Of a stretch of DNA of 64,000 nt, positions 29,981 to 39,877 are shown in pieces. The stretch lies in assembly GCF_000209165.1 (NCBI RefSeq), contig NC_009044.1:1736001-1800000 (forward strand). The letters run 5' to 3'. The notes beneath the pieces were generated by a model. The model was not told the DNA's origin, did not search any database, and saw only the letters and a program-made list of their open reading frames with translations. Each line of letters opens with the position of its first letter. Position 1 is the stretch's first letter. The position numbers and the translations under genes are program-made. This stretch comes from Scheffersomyces stipitis CBS 6054 (taxonomy: Eukaryota > Ascomycota > Pichiomycetes > Serinales > Debaryomycetaceae).

Positions 29981-32158
29981 TCACATAGGTTTCTGGTACT
30001 TGGTCTTCATGGCACTGCGGAGTCGTAAACTGATGTCGGTTGTATCTACAGACGACTTTTTAGGTGGCTGAATTTCCAAGTAGTCAGAGTTGTCTAGTGG
30101 CGTAGCATCTGTGTTGATACGTATGTCAAAAGCATTGGAGAAAATGGGAATATCCGATAAGTTGTTGAGATTGAACGAGTCCAACGACGAAGTAGATGTC
30201 TGTCTTTTCAAGTCACTCTCTTTTGCTTTTTCGTCCTCTTTCTCTGATTCATCATCCATATGCCCTGCAAATGGGTCCTGTTCGTTGTATTCTTTATAGA
30301 ATTTTTCATAGTCCGTAAACATGTCAGGACCATACTTGTTGCAGAACGCTTCAACTTTCTTGCTCAACTCTCTCCGCGTCTTCTTAAGTTCGTCAATCTG
30401 AATGACATCCTTGTGACGATTCGTCAACGAGATAAATAAAGGAGCCAAAGATTTGTAGTAATCCACGCCTATTTCGCCCACTCTCAAGGAAGCATACGTC
30501 GTTAACAATGCCCACCCATAGCAAAACAAAAATATTATTGGAATGGGGAAAACATCAGTCGATACAATCTTGAATTTAATAATGATGATAGTACCAATGA
30601 CAGAGTAGAAAATGTATAATATTGGTGCTAGAACGAGAGCCACCAAAATTTTCCAAGTACTTATCACATCCTTGGCTTGAATTTTCACAACTGACCCTGC
30701 AAGTGCTTCCTTAGCCTTCTTTCGTGAGATTTTCTTTGCTGTAATAAACACAGGGCTAAACATCACTACGCCTGGCATACTGAGTCCTGAGAAGAGTACA
30801 AACTTGAAGAATCTTTCAAGAAACATTATCAACGAGCGAAGACGTTTTGATGATGTCAATGACTCAACTTGATGATCGTGGAGTCCCATCATCATGAGCT
30901 TTCTATTGTACTCTGTGACATTTTCTCTTAGTTCAACTACGTCAGGGTCTTTGGCGTGTTTCTCATAACCCTTGATTAATCTGCGATTCATTTCTACAAC
31001 CATAGGTAAAGGAATTGTGTTACGATCACCTGAAGTGTATAATCTTCTTGCTGCTTGTGAAACCATAAGCGTGTCGTAATCATCAGAGGTAACTGTCACT
31101 TCCTTTAAACCTATGGATATCATACTCAATAACTTGGCGACAGCATCGCGGGACTTGGCAATGTAGCTCTGGGCCATACCTTTGTCCACCATGATTGGGG
31201 TTCCAAATTCTACGACCACTCTGGATCTGAATTTGTTGGGATGGAAGTAGTTCAATCCTACTGGAACTACAGCTACTGGTGTTACTTCCGCGTCAGGATC
31301 CTCTTTTAGTAACGAAGCAACGGCTCCAAGAGCCATGATGGCAACACCGGGTTTCAACGGTAACAAATCTGGTCGGTCATGAGATCCTCCCTCAGGAAAG
31401 ATACCAAGGGCCTTACCAGAGTTGAGATGATTAAATACATTGTAGAATACAGTATGATTGTCTACATGTGGCGCTGACTTAAACCTCGTTCCAGCAAGAA
31501 GGAGTTCTTCAAGTCTCCCTTGAAGTTTCTTGTTTGCTGACTCAAACGGTTCCTTCAAAGTTAGATGTGTATCGTCTTCGATGCTTTTGATAGGACAGTT
31601 ACCCAATGACTCAGGAAGTCCCAACAACCCTTTGGGCATACAATCCTTCGTGAATTGGGTTCCTTCACCAACTATTTGAAGCTTATTTTCAGCACTCTGG
31701 AGACGAATAGTTCCTCGGGCGAGTTTGAGCAAGTCCTGGGCCCTTTCTACAGGGATTGCTCCGCAGAGCATGGCAGCAGTCCCTATAAACTTACGTTGGT
31801 AAGATTTATTTGCTGCTAAGTACGAGATTCTTCTTCCAGAGTTCTCCTTTACTTTGGCCATGACTACAAGCGGATCTACAAACTGGTTGTGGTGAGGTGC
31901 AATGACGAATACGATGGGACCCTGGCTGGGAATGTTAAATGTTCCTCGTGGTCTGATATCTCTGAAGAAAGTATGTACCACAAGAGAAAAAAACCACAAG
32001 ACTATATCATACGAAGCCATCTGTACCAACTCGATGAACACGTTAGTAGTCATTTTAACTGGTTGGTGGACATGGCTGGTGTGTTGTGAGTTCGTTTCTG
32101 ACTCTGGGGTTGGTTTTGAGTCTGATAAGCCAGAAGGCTCCTCGCTGTTGTTAGACAT
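29981..32158 (-). CDS. SCT1/GPT2-type glycerol-3-phosphate acyltransferase
   Basis: 725-residue ER enzyme for the first step of glycerolipid synthesis, acylating glycerol-3-phosphate (and dihydroxyacetone phosphate). An N-terminal membrane segment (YDIVLWFFSLVVHTFF) precedes the acyltransferase block I HHNQFVD (HX4D, near residue 89), the AIPVERAQD block and block III FPEGGSHDRPDL (near 253). The C-terminal half has further membrane spans (KILVALVLAPILYIFYSVIG, DVFPIPIIFLFCYGWALL) and a Ser-rich phosphorylatable tail. I cannot tell whether it is the Sct1 or Gpt2 orthologue. Confidence 0.93.
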   Translation of the reverse strand: MSNNSEEPSGLSDSKPTPESETNSQHTSHVHQPVKMTTNVFIELVQMASYDIVLWFFSLVVHTFFRDIRPRGTFNIPSQGPIVFVIAPHHNQFVDPLVVMAKVKENSGRRISYLAANKSYQRKFIGTAAMLCGAIPVERAQDLLKLARGTIRLQSAENKLQIVGEGTQFTKDCMPKGLLGLPESLGNCPIKSIEDDTHLTLKEPFESANKKLQGRLEELLLAGTRFKSAPHVDNHTVFYNVFNHLNSGKALGIFPEGGSHDRPDLLPLKPGVAIMALGAVASLLKEDPDAEVTPVAVVPVGLNYFHPNKFRSRVVVEFGTPIMVDKGMAQSYIAKSRDAVAKLLSMISIGLKEVTVTSDDYDTLMVSQAARRLYTSGDRNTIPLPMVVEMNRRLIKGYEKHAKDPDVVELRENVTEYNRKLMMMGLHDHQVESLTSSKRLRSLIMFLERFFKFVLFSGLSMPGVVMFSPVFITAKKISRKKAKEALAGSVVKIQAKDVISTWKILVALVLAPILYIFYSVIGTIIIIKFKIVSTDVFPIPIIFLFCYGWALLTTYASLRVGEIGVDYYKSLAPLFISLTNRHKDVIQIDELKKTRRELSKKVEAFCNKYGPDMFTDYEKFYKEYNEQDPFAGHMDDESEKEDEKAKESDLKRQTSTSSLDSFNLNNLSDIPIFSNAFDIRINTDATPLDNSDYLEIQPPKKSSVDTTDISLRLRSAMKTKYQKPM

Positions 32159-32501
32159 TGGAGATAATCAAACGTGGCAATTCGCTACCTGAGTGAAATT
32201 CGTTTGTAGTATAAATTCAATGCAATTGACCAGTAGTGCCAGGAAAAGATGTGATTAAAAAAAAGATTAAGATATCAGTTATAAATCAAGAGCAATGTCA
32301 GATGCATCCTGTGGAGATGGAATTCATGGAGAACGCGCATAATCGTGGGGACTTTCGCTTATCAAAAGGAAGGTATGTGAGCCAAACAAGCCTACATTGA
32401 GAATGAGACCATATATAAGGGATATCGAGGAAAGTTACGAACATTGAGAAAGATTAAATGAGATTTGAAAACGCATTGTTTATTAACATAGTTACTTAAG
32501 G
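32159..32501. other. Promoter-side spacer of SCT1/GPT2
   Basis: 343 bp upstream of the acyltransferase start. Poly-A tract near 32258-32267; no further feature seen. Confidence 0.45.
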
Positions 32502-32660
32502 TCAGAGAAGCGACCTTGTGGTCTTATACATCCAGTATGTAGCGTAGGTTTCGTTGTGACATCTTTCACAATACAGAATTTGACAACAGCTACTGAAAAT
32601 GGACCATTGGTATTCTTCTATATGACAGAATTCACAAAATTTACATAAAATCAACCACAT
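32502..32660 (-). CDS. Candidate small Cys-rich (zinc-binding?) protein, 52 aa
   Basis: A 52-codon ORF containing CKFCEFCH, a CC pair and YCERCHNETYATYW: eight Cys and two His in 32 residues, arranged like a zinc-binding knuckle. The frame stays open 13 codons upstream of the ATG, to a TAA. Beyond that TAA the same frame is open for another 62 codons, into the 3' end of BET3 (32700-32888). It may be a small gene, the last exon of a spliced gene, or a decayed gene with one stop. I do not recognise the family. Confidence 0.35.
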   Translation of the reverse strand: MWLILCKFCEFCHIEEYQWSIFSSCCQILYCERCHNETYATYWMYKTTRSLL

Positions 32661-32862
32661 AATACCAGACTTAAACCATATTTTAGAATCTAGCTTACAT
32701 TACGCACACACTAATGTGATTTCTAATCTATTTACTATGAAACCATTTATAGTCTTTATGCGTCTTTCCAGGAATATGTAACCTATGCTGGAGTTACAAT
32801 AGCCATTCAGTGAATCATACAATTCTACTGAATTATTTGATCTATCATCATCGTTTTTGAAA

Positions 32863-33499
32863 TCAATCTTCGCCGGCTGGAATCTCATCCTTCAACACAC
32901 GGTTCAACTTCAATCTCATTTCAGTTCTATCGTCACCTCTTAATGCATCTTTGACAAAACCAACCTCTACATCCAATTGAACCATCTGCAAGGCTCCTCG
33001 TAACACTCCACACAATATCTGTGAGTACCACAACTCCTTATTGATTTTGGGATCCCCTACAATAGGCAATTCCACAAACTCTGTGAGGGGATTTGGCTCA
33101 ATAATAATCAAAGAACAACTCTTGCCATCACTAGACCAGTTTTCTATTGTAGGAGTGATATTGAGAAAGATTTTGAATCCTACTTTACTGATGATCTCTG
33201 CTGTCTCTCTGAAAGTCAGGCACCGCCTAACTCCAGTCTTAGCTAAAAATTCCTCAATCAACCGCAATCCGATATTATACCCCATCTTGTCTAGCTGGTT
33301 GTTGACCTCATTGTAGTTGTTGCCGAAATCACGACACAACTGAGCTACAACAGATCCATATGTCAATGTGAACAACTCGGAATTCTATATTTGTTAGTAT
33401 ACTGTGTCCTTTTCTCATATGGTTCTTTCTCTCACTTACTATCTTTTCTACACTGTTCTTCCATATGTCTTCACCGTTATACCTCGAGCTCTTTGACAT
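32863..33499 (-). CDS. BET3: BET3, TRAPP tethering-complex core subunit, one intron
   Basis: Core subunit of TRAPP, the Rab/Ypt1 exchange and vesicle-tethering complex. Exon 1 (33499-33440) encodes 20 residues containing [11 protein letters not shown]. Exon 2 (33384-32863) begins [17 protein letters not shown] and ends [14 protein letters not shown]. The spliced product is 193 residues, the same length as S. cerevisiae Bet3, and aligns along its whole length by eye. The conserved acylated Cys (yeast Cys80) is present in GVRRC at residue 75. Without splicing exon 2 has no ATG at its start. A Tc1/mariner element begins 120 bp upstream. Confidence 0.95.
33385..33439 (-). other. BET3: Spliceosomal intron of BET3
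   Basis: 55-bp intron: GTAAGT donor at 33439-33434, TACTAAC branch point at 33399-33393, TAG acceptor ending at 33385. It is phase 0. Confidence 0.92.
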
Positions 33500-33618
33500 T
33501 GTTTATGATATATGTGATGATATTAAATTTCAATTTGATATTCTATTTCTCAAGATCAACTGAACTTTGATACCGAATATGATGGAGGAGGGCCTGCATA
33601 CATAGATGTGCTTTGATA

Positions 33619-33710
33619 TACAATCGTTCCCATGCAATTGCACCGGAGCCCTCGGAATTTTGCATGGTCGGAAAGTTTTATTTGGATGACCCTCGGAAAA
33701 AATAATGTCG
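33619..33710 (+). repeat. Left terminal inverted repeat
   Basis: Begins TACAATCGTTCCCATGCAAT and contains two CCCTCGGAA blocks; pairs with 35709-35800. Confidence 0.88.
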
Positions 33711-34000
33711 CATTCTGAATTTACTTTGCATGTCGTTCTTCCAGAATATTGCACTGTATAATCAAAAATAGTTGCGCGAATACATAGTGAATTTTGTATT
33801 AGTAGGACTCAGATTATTGTATGAAGAAGTTACTATATATTAAAGTACCATGAGCACAATATTAAAGGGTTGGAGGACTGTATTGTACCATCAACAAATG
33901 GACGTGCCTCGATTAAATTTCATCCCTTAGCTCCTCAGGAAAAGAAGAGAGAAGCAAATATGGCTTCCAGTTATTGTTCCCAAGGTCAGGATTACAGAGA

Positions 34001-35479
34001 ATGTCCTTTCAATTTGAGGACGGTCTTGGTAAGATAACCAACGAACTGGGCAAGTACATGGTCGACCATGGAGACTTGGATGAATTAAAACCTCTGGACG
34101 GCTTGATTAATCTTCCAGCTTATTTGAAACGAAGATCTAAAGAAGAAATCTTAACGAAGCCACCTCATCTAAGAGAGGGGTTAATGCAAATCGATTCACT
34201 TGTTGGCGACTCTGAAACTGATTCATTCGAAGGAATGGACGAAGACAGTGATGACGAAATTATGAAAATGATGGTACCCCAGCGCAGAACAGTAGGTAGA
34301 CTGGCTTTCTTGTTTGAGTCCGTAGATGAAATCGATAGTCAACAATCAGGTGCCCACGCTGAAGAAAAAGATGCCAAAGATAAGAAAGATCCTTACAGAA
34401 AGTACACTCCAGAGCAAGTGGCGGGATTTTTTGATGAAATAACAAGGCAAGTAGGGTCCTCGGTTGCCAAAATAGCTCGTTCTCATGGAATACAAGAAAG
34501 CACTGCGCAAAGATGGGTAAGAGACTATAAAAAGTCCGAAAAGTTGCCATTTGATGTTGTAAGAGGCAGAAAGAAGAAGTCAAACAAATTGAATGAAACT
34601 CACGAGGAATTTCTTAAATCAAAACTTGTGGATGATTGTACTATGTCTCTTGACATGATGATTTCTGACTTACTGGACCACTTTGAAGGTCTTTGTGTGA
34701 GTAAATCAACTTTGGGTCGGTTTCTCAGCGACAATGTTCATTTCACATTCAAAAAGATCAGAAAGGAGCCAATTGCTCGAAATACAGAGTGGATGATTGA
34801 CAAGCGGTATGATTATGTTAGCCTTATAAACAGATCTGATATCGACTACTACAGCAACTGTATTTTCATAGACGAGGCAGGTTTTCAAATTGATATGTCT
34901 CCTCTGTATGGGTGGGCTCCATCTGGTGTTACTCCCGTTTCTAGAGTAAGCGGAAAATCGGAAAACAGAACTGTAATGGGAGCTGTTAACTCGAAGGGAG
35001 TTGTACAACTCAACTTGAAAAAGCCGTTCAGGAACGTTGCAAAGAAGAGGAAGACTGCCTCAGCTAGAAGAGGTCAAGCAAATGAAGATAGAGATGAATC
35101 AGTTGGCACTACAGCAGGGCATTTCAAATATTTTGTTCTTGATGTCCTTCTGACATTGGATCTCTACCCTGAGTATAGGAACTGCTATCTCATCATGGAC
35201 AATGCAAGTATTCACAAAAATCCCTCTATTGAGAGAATAATTCTAAGCAGAGGTTATAGATTGCAATACTTGCCTCCTTATTCACCCGATTTAAATCCTA
35301 TTGAAAATTTCTGGGGGCAATTGAAGAAGAGGTTGTCGAGAGCAAAGTTCCGCCAAGGAGAAGATTTGAGTTCACGTATTCGAGAGGCTGTCTTATCTAT
35401 GCAAACGGAACTTTTTCTGCAGAATGTCCAGCATTCAATTGATTGTTTTCAGACTTGCTTGCGAAAAGAACCACTTTAA
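34001..35479 (+). CDS. DD34E transposase of the Tc1/mariner superfamily
   Basis: 492 residues from the first ATG in frame (34001); nine further codons are open upstream without an ATG. A helix-turn-helix region lies near residues 130-185 (TPEQVAGFFDEITRQ...VAKIARSHGIQESTAQRWV). The catalytic triad is D291 (FIDEAGF), D400 (LIMDNASIH) and E435 (PPYSPDLNPIENFWGQLK), with 34 residues between the last two. A basic nuclear-localisation-like stretch (KKRKTASARRG) lies between the first two Asp. No stop or frameshift is seen. It may belong with the Cirt-type elements of Candida, which I cannot confirm. Confidence 0.92.
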   Translation: MSFQFEDGLGKITNELGKYMVDHGDLDELKPLDGLINLPAYLKRRSKEEILTKPPHLREGLMQIDSLVGDSETDSFEGMDEDSDDEIMKMMVPQRRTVGRLAFLFESVDEIDSQQSGAHAEEKDAKDKKDPYRKYTPEQVAGFFDEITRQVGSSVAKIARSHGIQESTAQRWVRDYKKSEKLPFDVVRGRKKKSNKLNETHEEFLKSKLVDDCTMSLDMMISDLLDHFEGLCVSKSTLGRFLSDNVHFTFKKIRKEPIARNTEWMIDKRYDYVSLINRSDIDYYSNCIFIDEAGFQIDMSPLYGWAPSGVTPVSRVSGKSENRTVMGAVNSKGVVQLNLKKPFRNVAKKRKTASARRGQANEDRDESVGTTAGHFKYFVLDVLLTLDLYPEYRNCYLIMDNASIHKNPSIERIILSRGYRLQYLPPYSPDLNPIENFWGQLKKRLSRAKFRQGEDLSSRIREAVLSMQTELFLQNVQHSIDCFQTCLRKEPL

Positions 35480-35708
35480 AGTTTAGTTTTGAACTTCAAT
35501 ATAGTCTTTTTGTATTTATGTTTACTTTTTCGTTATTTTTTTTAATACAGAAACAGGTAACTTTCTCTCTAAAGAAAAGCAAAATTGATTTCAACTGTTG
35601 GCAATTTACCAAAAGCAATGGTGCAATAATTCACCTCTTTTGCTACAAGAATTCTCTACTAATAGTGCAAAATTATTTGTGCGGGTAGTGCAAAATAAAT
35701 TTGGAGTA

Positions 35709-35800
35709 CGACATTATTTTTTCCGAGGGTCATCCAATTTAAACTTTCCGACCATGCAAAATTCCGAGGGCTCCGGTGCAATTGCATGGGATCGATTGTA
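35709..35800 (-). repeat. Right terminal inverted repeat
   Basis: Reverse complement begins TACAATCGATCCCATGCAAT; about 3 mismatches to the left repeat over 92 bp. Confidence 0.88.
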
Positions 35801-35802
35801 TA

Positions 35803-36195
35803 CTCCCCAACTAGAGTATAATATCCATTCTTTCATTGAGATAATTTCCTCTCCTCTTACTTTTCAGTAACTTTCACCGTATACTTTCTGATCATCCTCA
35901 ATCTCCATGTGTCCCTTTCCAGACTTGCCGTTCTTTTGCTAAGCTTAGACTTATGCTAACCACTTTTCAGTGTCTGTACCAATATAACATCACTCCTGCA
36001 TATAATCGAAAAGTAGTATACCTCTACGGCTGCTACAAGTTCAGGATATAGATACTATCTACAACGTTTCTATATTTGTGTATTCAGCGTTCAGTAGTCA
36101 TTAAAGGTATTAGTAGAAAATGGACTCTGTCCATTGAGGATATTAACATGGGTGTAGTCTCAACAGAAAAAATGAAATATACAAGAAATGAGAGA
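35803..36195. other. Spacer between the transposon and SUR2
   Basis: 393 bp holding the 3' UTR of SUR2 and flanking DNA. No gene seen. Confidence 0.45.
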
Positions 36196-37233
36196 TTACT
36201 GTTCCTTTTTTGATTCGACGGGAGTGAGCGACTCCTCCTTTTGTGAGCCGCTCTTGTGCTTACTATATCTGCCTCCTGTCTTCTTTTCCAAGAACTCCTT
36301 GTACTTGGATAACGTGATGTGTTCTTGAAGATCTCTGTACTCGTTGACAAACTTGTACTGGGTACCGAACCATCTGTCCCAAATAGTGAAAAATGGTTGT
36401 GAGAAATTGTTTTTGATGCCCCAGTTCTGGTGGTGTATGTCATGGTAGATAGAGTTATTGGGAAAGATGATCTGGAAGAGATCGAAGGGAAGTCTATAGC
36501 CACAGTGGTCGTCTACAGTTTTCAAGGTAGCAAAGGTATAGAGAAAAATGGTTTCTCTTGGAGACAAGAAGGTTATGAATCCAGCAATACCAGTTCCGGC
36601 CGTATCCAACAAGAACCCTTCAACTGGATCGTTGTACAAGGCCCCATAAGCATAGGGAACATACAAACGGTGGTGTCTGGAGTGAAATCTACGGTACAAC
36701 GTCTTGTTCATGTGCATGATACGATGCAACCAATACTGCCAGGTATCGACAAAAGTGATAGCAGCAGCCAACTTGAGTACCGAGAAGCCGTACATGTAGC
36801 CGTAGTATAGCACGGCATCAGGTACATATGGAGGTAAGTAGTTATGTCTCAACACCCACATCTGCTCCCAGTCTTGACCTGGTCTAGGTGGCGTGTCTAA
36901 TTTGTAAACAGCCAAACCAAAGATGCTCTGGATAATATGCTGGAGAACAACATCGAGAATAACGTCTCTGAGGGAAGCCTTATTCCTCAGCACTTCCTCT
37001 TCACTTGGATGGATACGATACATTTCAGCTAACTCGTACACGTCGATGATATGGAAGAATGTCGCATAGGTCCAATAGGCTACTATGGGAGCAATGAGAG
37101 CCAAGATTCCGTCAGGAATTCCAGGAATCAAATCTTGTCTGGGAGACAAATGAAGTTTATCGTAAAGGAACGAGGGCTGGGACAAGATTGTCAGCAAGTT
37201 CTTGGGCGGACTGAGATACGCAAGTGTTTCCAT
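36196..37233 (-). CDS. SUR2: SUR2, sphinganine C4-hydroxylase
   Basis: 345-residue ER di-iron oxygenase converting dihydrosphingosine to phytosphingosine. The three His boxes are intact: HRIMH at 170-174, HSRHH at 184-188 and HDIHH at 264-268. Hydrophobic segments near 40-62, 95-110 and 140-162 fit a multi-span ER protein. The WLHRIMHMNKTLYRRFHSRH and VPYAYGALYNDPVEGF blocks are Sur2-specific rather than Erg3-like. The C-terminus ends in a Lys/Glu-rich tail. CACGTG lies 377 bp upstream (37610-37615). Confidence 0.95.
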   Translation of the reverse strand: METLAYLSPPKNLLTILSQPSFLYDKLHLSPRQDLIPGIPDGILALIAPIVAYWTYATFFHIIDVYELAEMYRIHPSEEEVLRNKASLRDVILDVVLQHIIQSIFGLAVYKLDTPPRPGQDWEQMWVLRHNYLPPYVPDAVLYYGYMYGFSVLKLAAAITFVDTWQYWLHRIMHMNKTLYRRFHSRHHRLYVPYAYGALYNDPVEGFLLDTAGTGIAGFITFLSPRETIFLYTFATLKTVDDHCGYRLPFDLFQIIFPNNSIYHDIHHQNWGIKNNFSQPFFTIWDRWFGTQYKFVNEYRDLQEHITLSKYKEFLEKKTGGRYSKHKSGSQKEESLTPVESKKEQ

Positions 37234-38570
37234 AATGTAGATGAGATGTTAACGAAAAAGACTAAAAGAATATCTGGAAGAATGAAAGTGATGAAGATGA
37301 AGATGAAGATAAAGATTTAGCTGGAAACTCTTCTCTATGCTGTTATGTTACTATGTTTATGCTTCAACTTGTGAGGGATTTCTCGATTTGCTATATACGG
37401 ACAATGAATTTAAACGTGTGATGCTCTCGCTTTGACTGCCGGGTTGAAGGAACGTAAACAAACAAGAAATACACCACTAACAACTGAGCTCAGGGAAATG
37501 GCCTCCTATTTCTACCGTCTGGTGATGAGGAAAAATTTGGTTTGTTTATAATTTTATTTTATGCCTGAAACTGGTGATTTATGGGGATGAAAAATTGAAG
37601 AAATGAGATCACGTGATAAATCCCGACTAATGGATTTCTTTCTTTCAACTCGTGAAGGGAAAGGGGTCGGATCCTGCACCTAGATTTATCTCACAAAGTC
37701 TTCAGATAAGCGAACAATAGCGTAACATTGAATTGGTGGTCTCTCGTCTAATACACAGTGGTTTCAATAATAGAAATGTTTGCTATAAGAAAGATATATA
37801 TTGATATACTTATTCAATCGGTAGTACATATTACATGTCAGGAACAAGGCAGCCGTGTAATCGAAATATCTCAGAGTGATATCAGTCGATTATAAGAGCA
37901 ATAAGGAAAGCTGGAACCAGAGTGAATCGGATAATTTGGGACATGACTATATCTCTTTTGGACAACGCACTTACAGAGAGTAATTGGTCTTCCAAACATG
38001 GATTTATTATATTTTGAAAGGGGAAAATTCATTCCAGAAGGATCAACTTTCGAGCACTTCAAGGGCGGTACCAGAGGCACTGCAGGTGTCAAAGGTTCAA
38101 AATGTGACCACAGGATAGCTTTCATCTTAATAGATTAAGGTTTTAGGTTGGTTGATACTCACTTTGACGATCAACAACAAAACATTGCGGCAGCTTTTTC
38201 CTACTCTGGCAAATGGAGTTTGTGCATGAGAATGGCAAAGAATTCTTCTACTTTAAATAAGAGATGTTGATTCAGCCAAGATGACCTTTCCTAAAGGCTT
38301 TTGTGATAGTTTCTATTGTGGTCGGAGAGAGCGCAAACTCCAGAAATAGCGGCAGTACCTGGGAGGTTTGGAGGCTAATTACATGGTAGCACAAGCAGCA
38401 TTAGATCATTAGTTCGTGGAGAACTTTAGAAATCTAAGTTGTAACTACTTCCATTAAAATTAGGAAAAATATCCCAAGAAGTTGTGTAGTTACTGATGGA
38501 AATTGAAAATATGTCCTCATAATTTTTCTCTAAGTAAATTCTCAATTGTAAGCGAAAAAGTGTTGTATCG
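37234..38570. other. Long gene-poor spacer, SUR2 promoter side
   Basis: About 1.3 kb. It contains CACGTG at 37610-37615 and one small candidate exon listed separately (37871-38125). Otherwise AT-rich sequence without domains. Confidence 0.45.
37871..38125 (-). CDS. Possible small gene of unknown function (84 aa unspliced)
   Basis: Open frame from a real ATG. The first 50 codons are Pro-rich and of coding-like composition (HFEPLTPAVP..., then KCSKVDPSGMNFPLSKYNKS and MFGRPITL). After GRPITL a GTAAGT donor occurs at 37974-37969, and splicing to a CAG ending at 37911 would replace the tail by a short hydrophobic end (SFLIALIID). That putative intron has no TACTAAC, unlike the two clear introns in this window, so the splice model is weak. 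I recognise no family. Confidence 0.22.
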   Translation of the reverse strand: MKAILWSHFEPLTPAVPLVPPLKCSKVDPSGMNFPLSKYNKSMFGRPITLCKCVVQKRYSHVPNYPIHSGSSFPYCSYNRLISL

Positions 38571-39877
38571 ACTTGAAATTGAATTTAAATTTACATTTCC
38601 ATTTATCAATGGTTCAATTCACTAAAACCAGAGGACTAACTTGCTTGGTCGCTATACTGTTAAACGTGGGCTCTTTGGCGCAGAAGAAGAAAATGCAAAA
38701 TGTGAGAGCTAATGGTCAATGTTGTAATGAGTTCTGGCACAGTCAAATACATAAGAAGGAAGTGCTAAGTCGACATTTATTCCTAAACGAGATTCTTTGC
38801 ACATAGGAAATTTCCAGTACATCTATATATTCATCAATTGATCTCGGATGAAAGGTAAATCTTTGGAAGTTGAGGTAGACTATTGTGATATAAACGTAGA
38901 AAAGGTTTGAATGGAAGTCGTCATCGACGTTAACTCTGTAGTATTATTTAATGGAGGATATTGCGTAGCTTCAAATGTTAGATGCTCACCTCTAATAACC
39001 TTAGTTGGCGCCATTGGAACTACGATCAATATTTTGCACCCATTCAACCAACCAGAAAAAAAACATACGTTCCCAAGTCTTGCATAAGAAGGTTGCCCCA
39101 GCAAGTGGTGGACCTTCTGTTTCTAATGTATGCAATATTCAACGTGAAAGCTCTATGATGTAATTTGTATCTTCAACCGAGGTATTCGCTAAAGGAAATG
39201 TTCCGATAACTATCCAGAAACATGACAGATGCACAGAAATCGCGTGCGTTTCTTTTCCGGAACATTCAGACTTTATCCGAAATTGGAAATTTCTTTTTGC
39301 GCAGCATCGGACTGAAGAACCAATATGCCGGCTTTCCCCGAAACATGACAGTTAGACCAGCTTTACAATTCCGGATGTGAAAGTCACCCCATATACCAGC
39401 AAACATTCAGGATGCTTGGAACATGTAACGTACAGATCAGTTGGCTCAGATGCAAAGACAAACTGGGAGCAGTGCAAAAGGCAACTGTGGTTTTTCCGTC
39501 ATGGAAGGGGATCCAGGTCCATGCTGCACGAAATTTAGGTGCCAGTCCTATTCAAAAGCAGATTTCAATGAGTAACTCTTGAGAAATTCATTGAAGCATA
39601 TCGAAGTATCTCCTAGTACAACATCAATGTAGTTGCGAGAAAAAAATTGGGTTAGCCTCATTGCAAATTGAAAATCTTTTCCGAATTGGGGGCGCAGAGA
39701 TGTCATTTGCGCATGTCACTAAGATTATTTTTTGGGTATTTTCCGGCTTAAGAATTTTACCTCAGCCATCAATCAAATATTGCAGCCATCAAATTGAGTA
39801 TAAATATCGACAGGAATAAACCCTATTTTGCAACCTATTTACTTTTCTCTTCTCATCATCACACATTATTCAATACA
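38571..39877 (+). promoter_or_regulatory. SUT promoter region with Rgt1-like site cluster
   Basis: 1.3 kb upstream of the sugar transporter. Eight sites fitting the Rgt1 consensus CGGANNA (or TNNTCCG) lie at 39199-39205, 39253-39259, 39258-39264, 39273-39279, 39492-39498, 39677-39683 and 39739-39745, two of them overlapping. (Seven intervals are given; the palindromic TTTTCCGGAACA holds two sites.) GAAACATGACAG is repeated at 39217-39228 and 39340-39351. A 66-codon frame at 38609 is not convincing. Rgt1 repression lifted by glucose is known for yeast HXT genes; its action here is inferred. Confidence 0.5.

Larger units (their letters stand above)
33619..35800 (+). mobile_element. Tc1/mariner-superfamily DNA transposon, apparently intact
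   Basis: 2,182-bp element with long terminal inverted repeats, flanked by TA dinucleotides (33617-33618 and 35801-35802), the classical Tc1/mariner target. The two ends match over about 92 bp with about 3 mismatches, and more weakly to about 116 bp. It carries one uninterrupted DD34E transposase ORF. The near-identity of the ends and the open ORF suggest a recent insertion. It sits between BET3 and SUR2, 120 bp upstream of the BET3 ATG. Confidence 0.9.

Noticed and set aside
33960..34037. Short ORF starting with an ATG just before the transposase
   Set aside because: Different frame from the transposase, stops after 25 codons, and no convincing intron joins it to the DD34E ORF.
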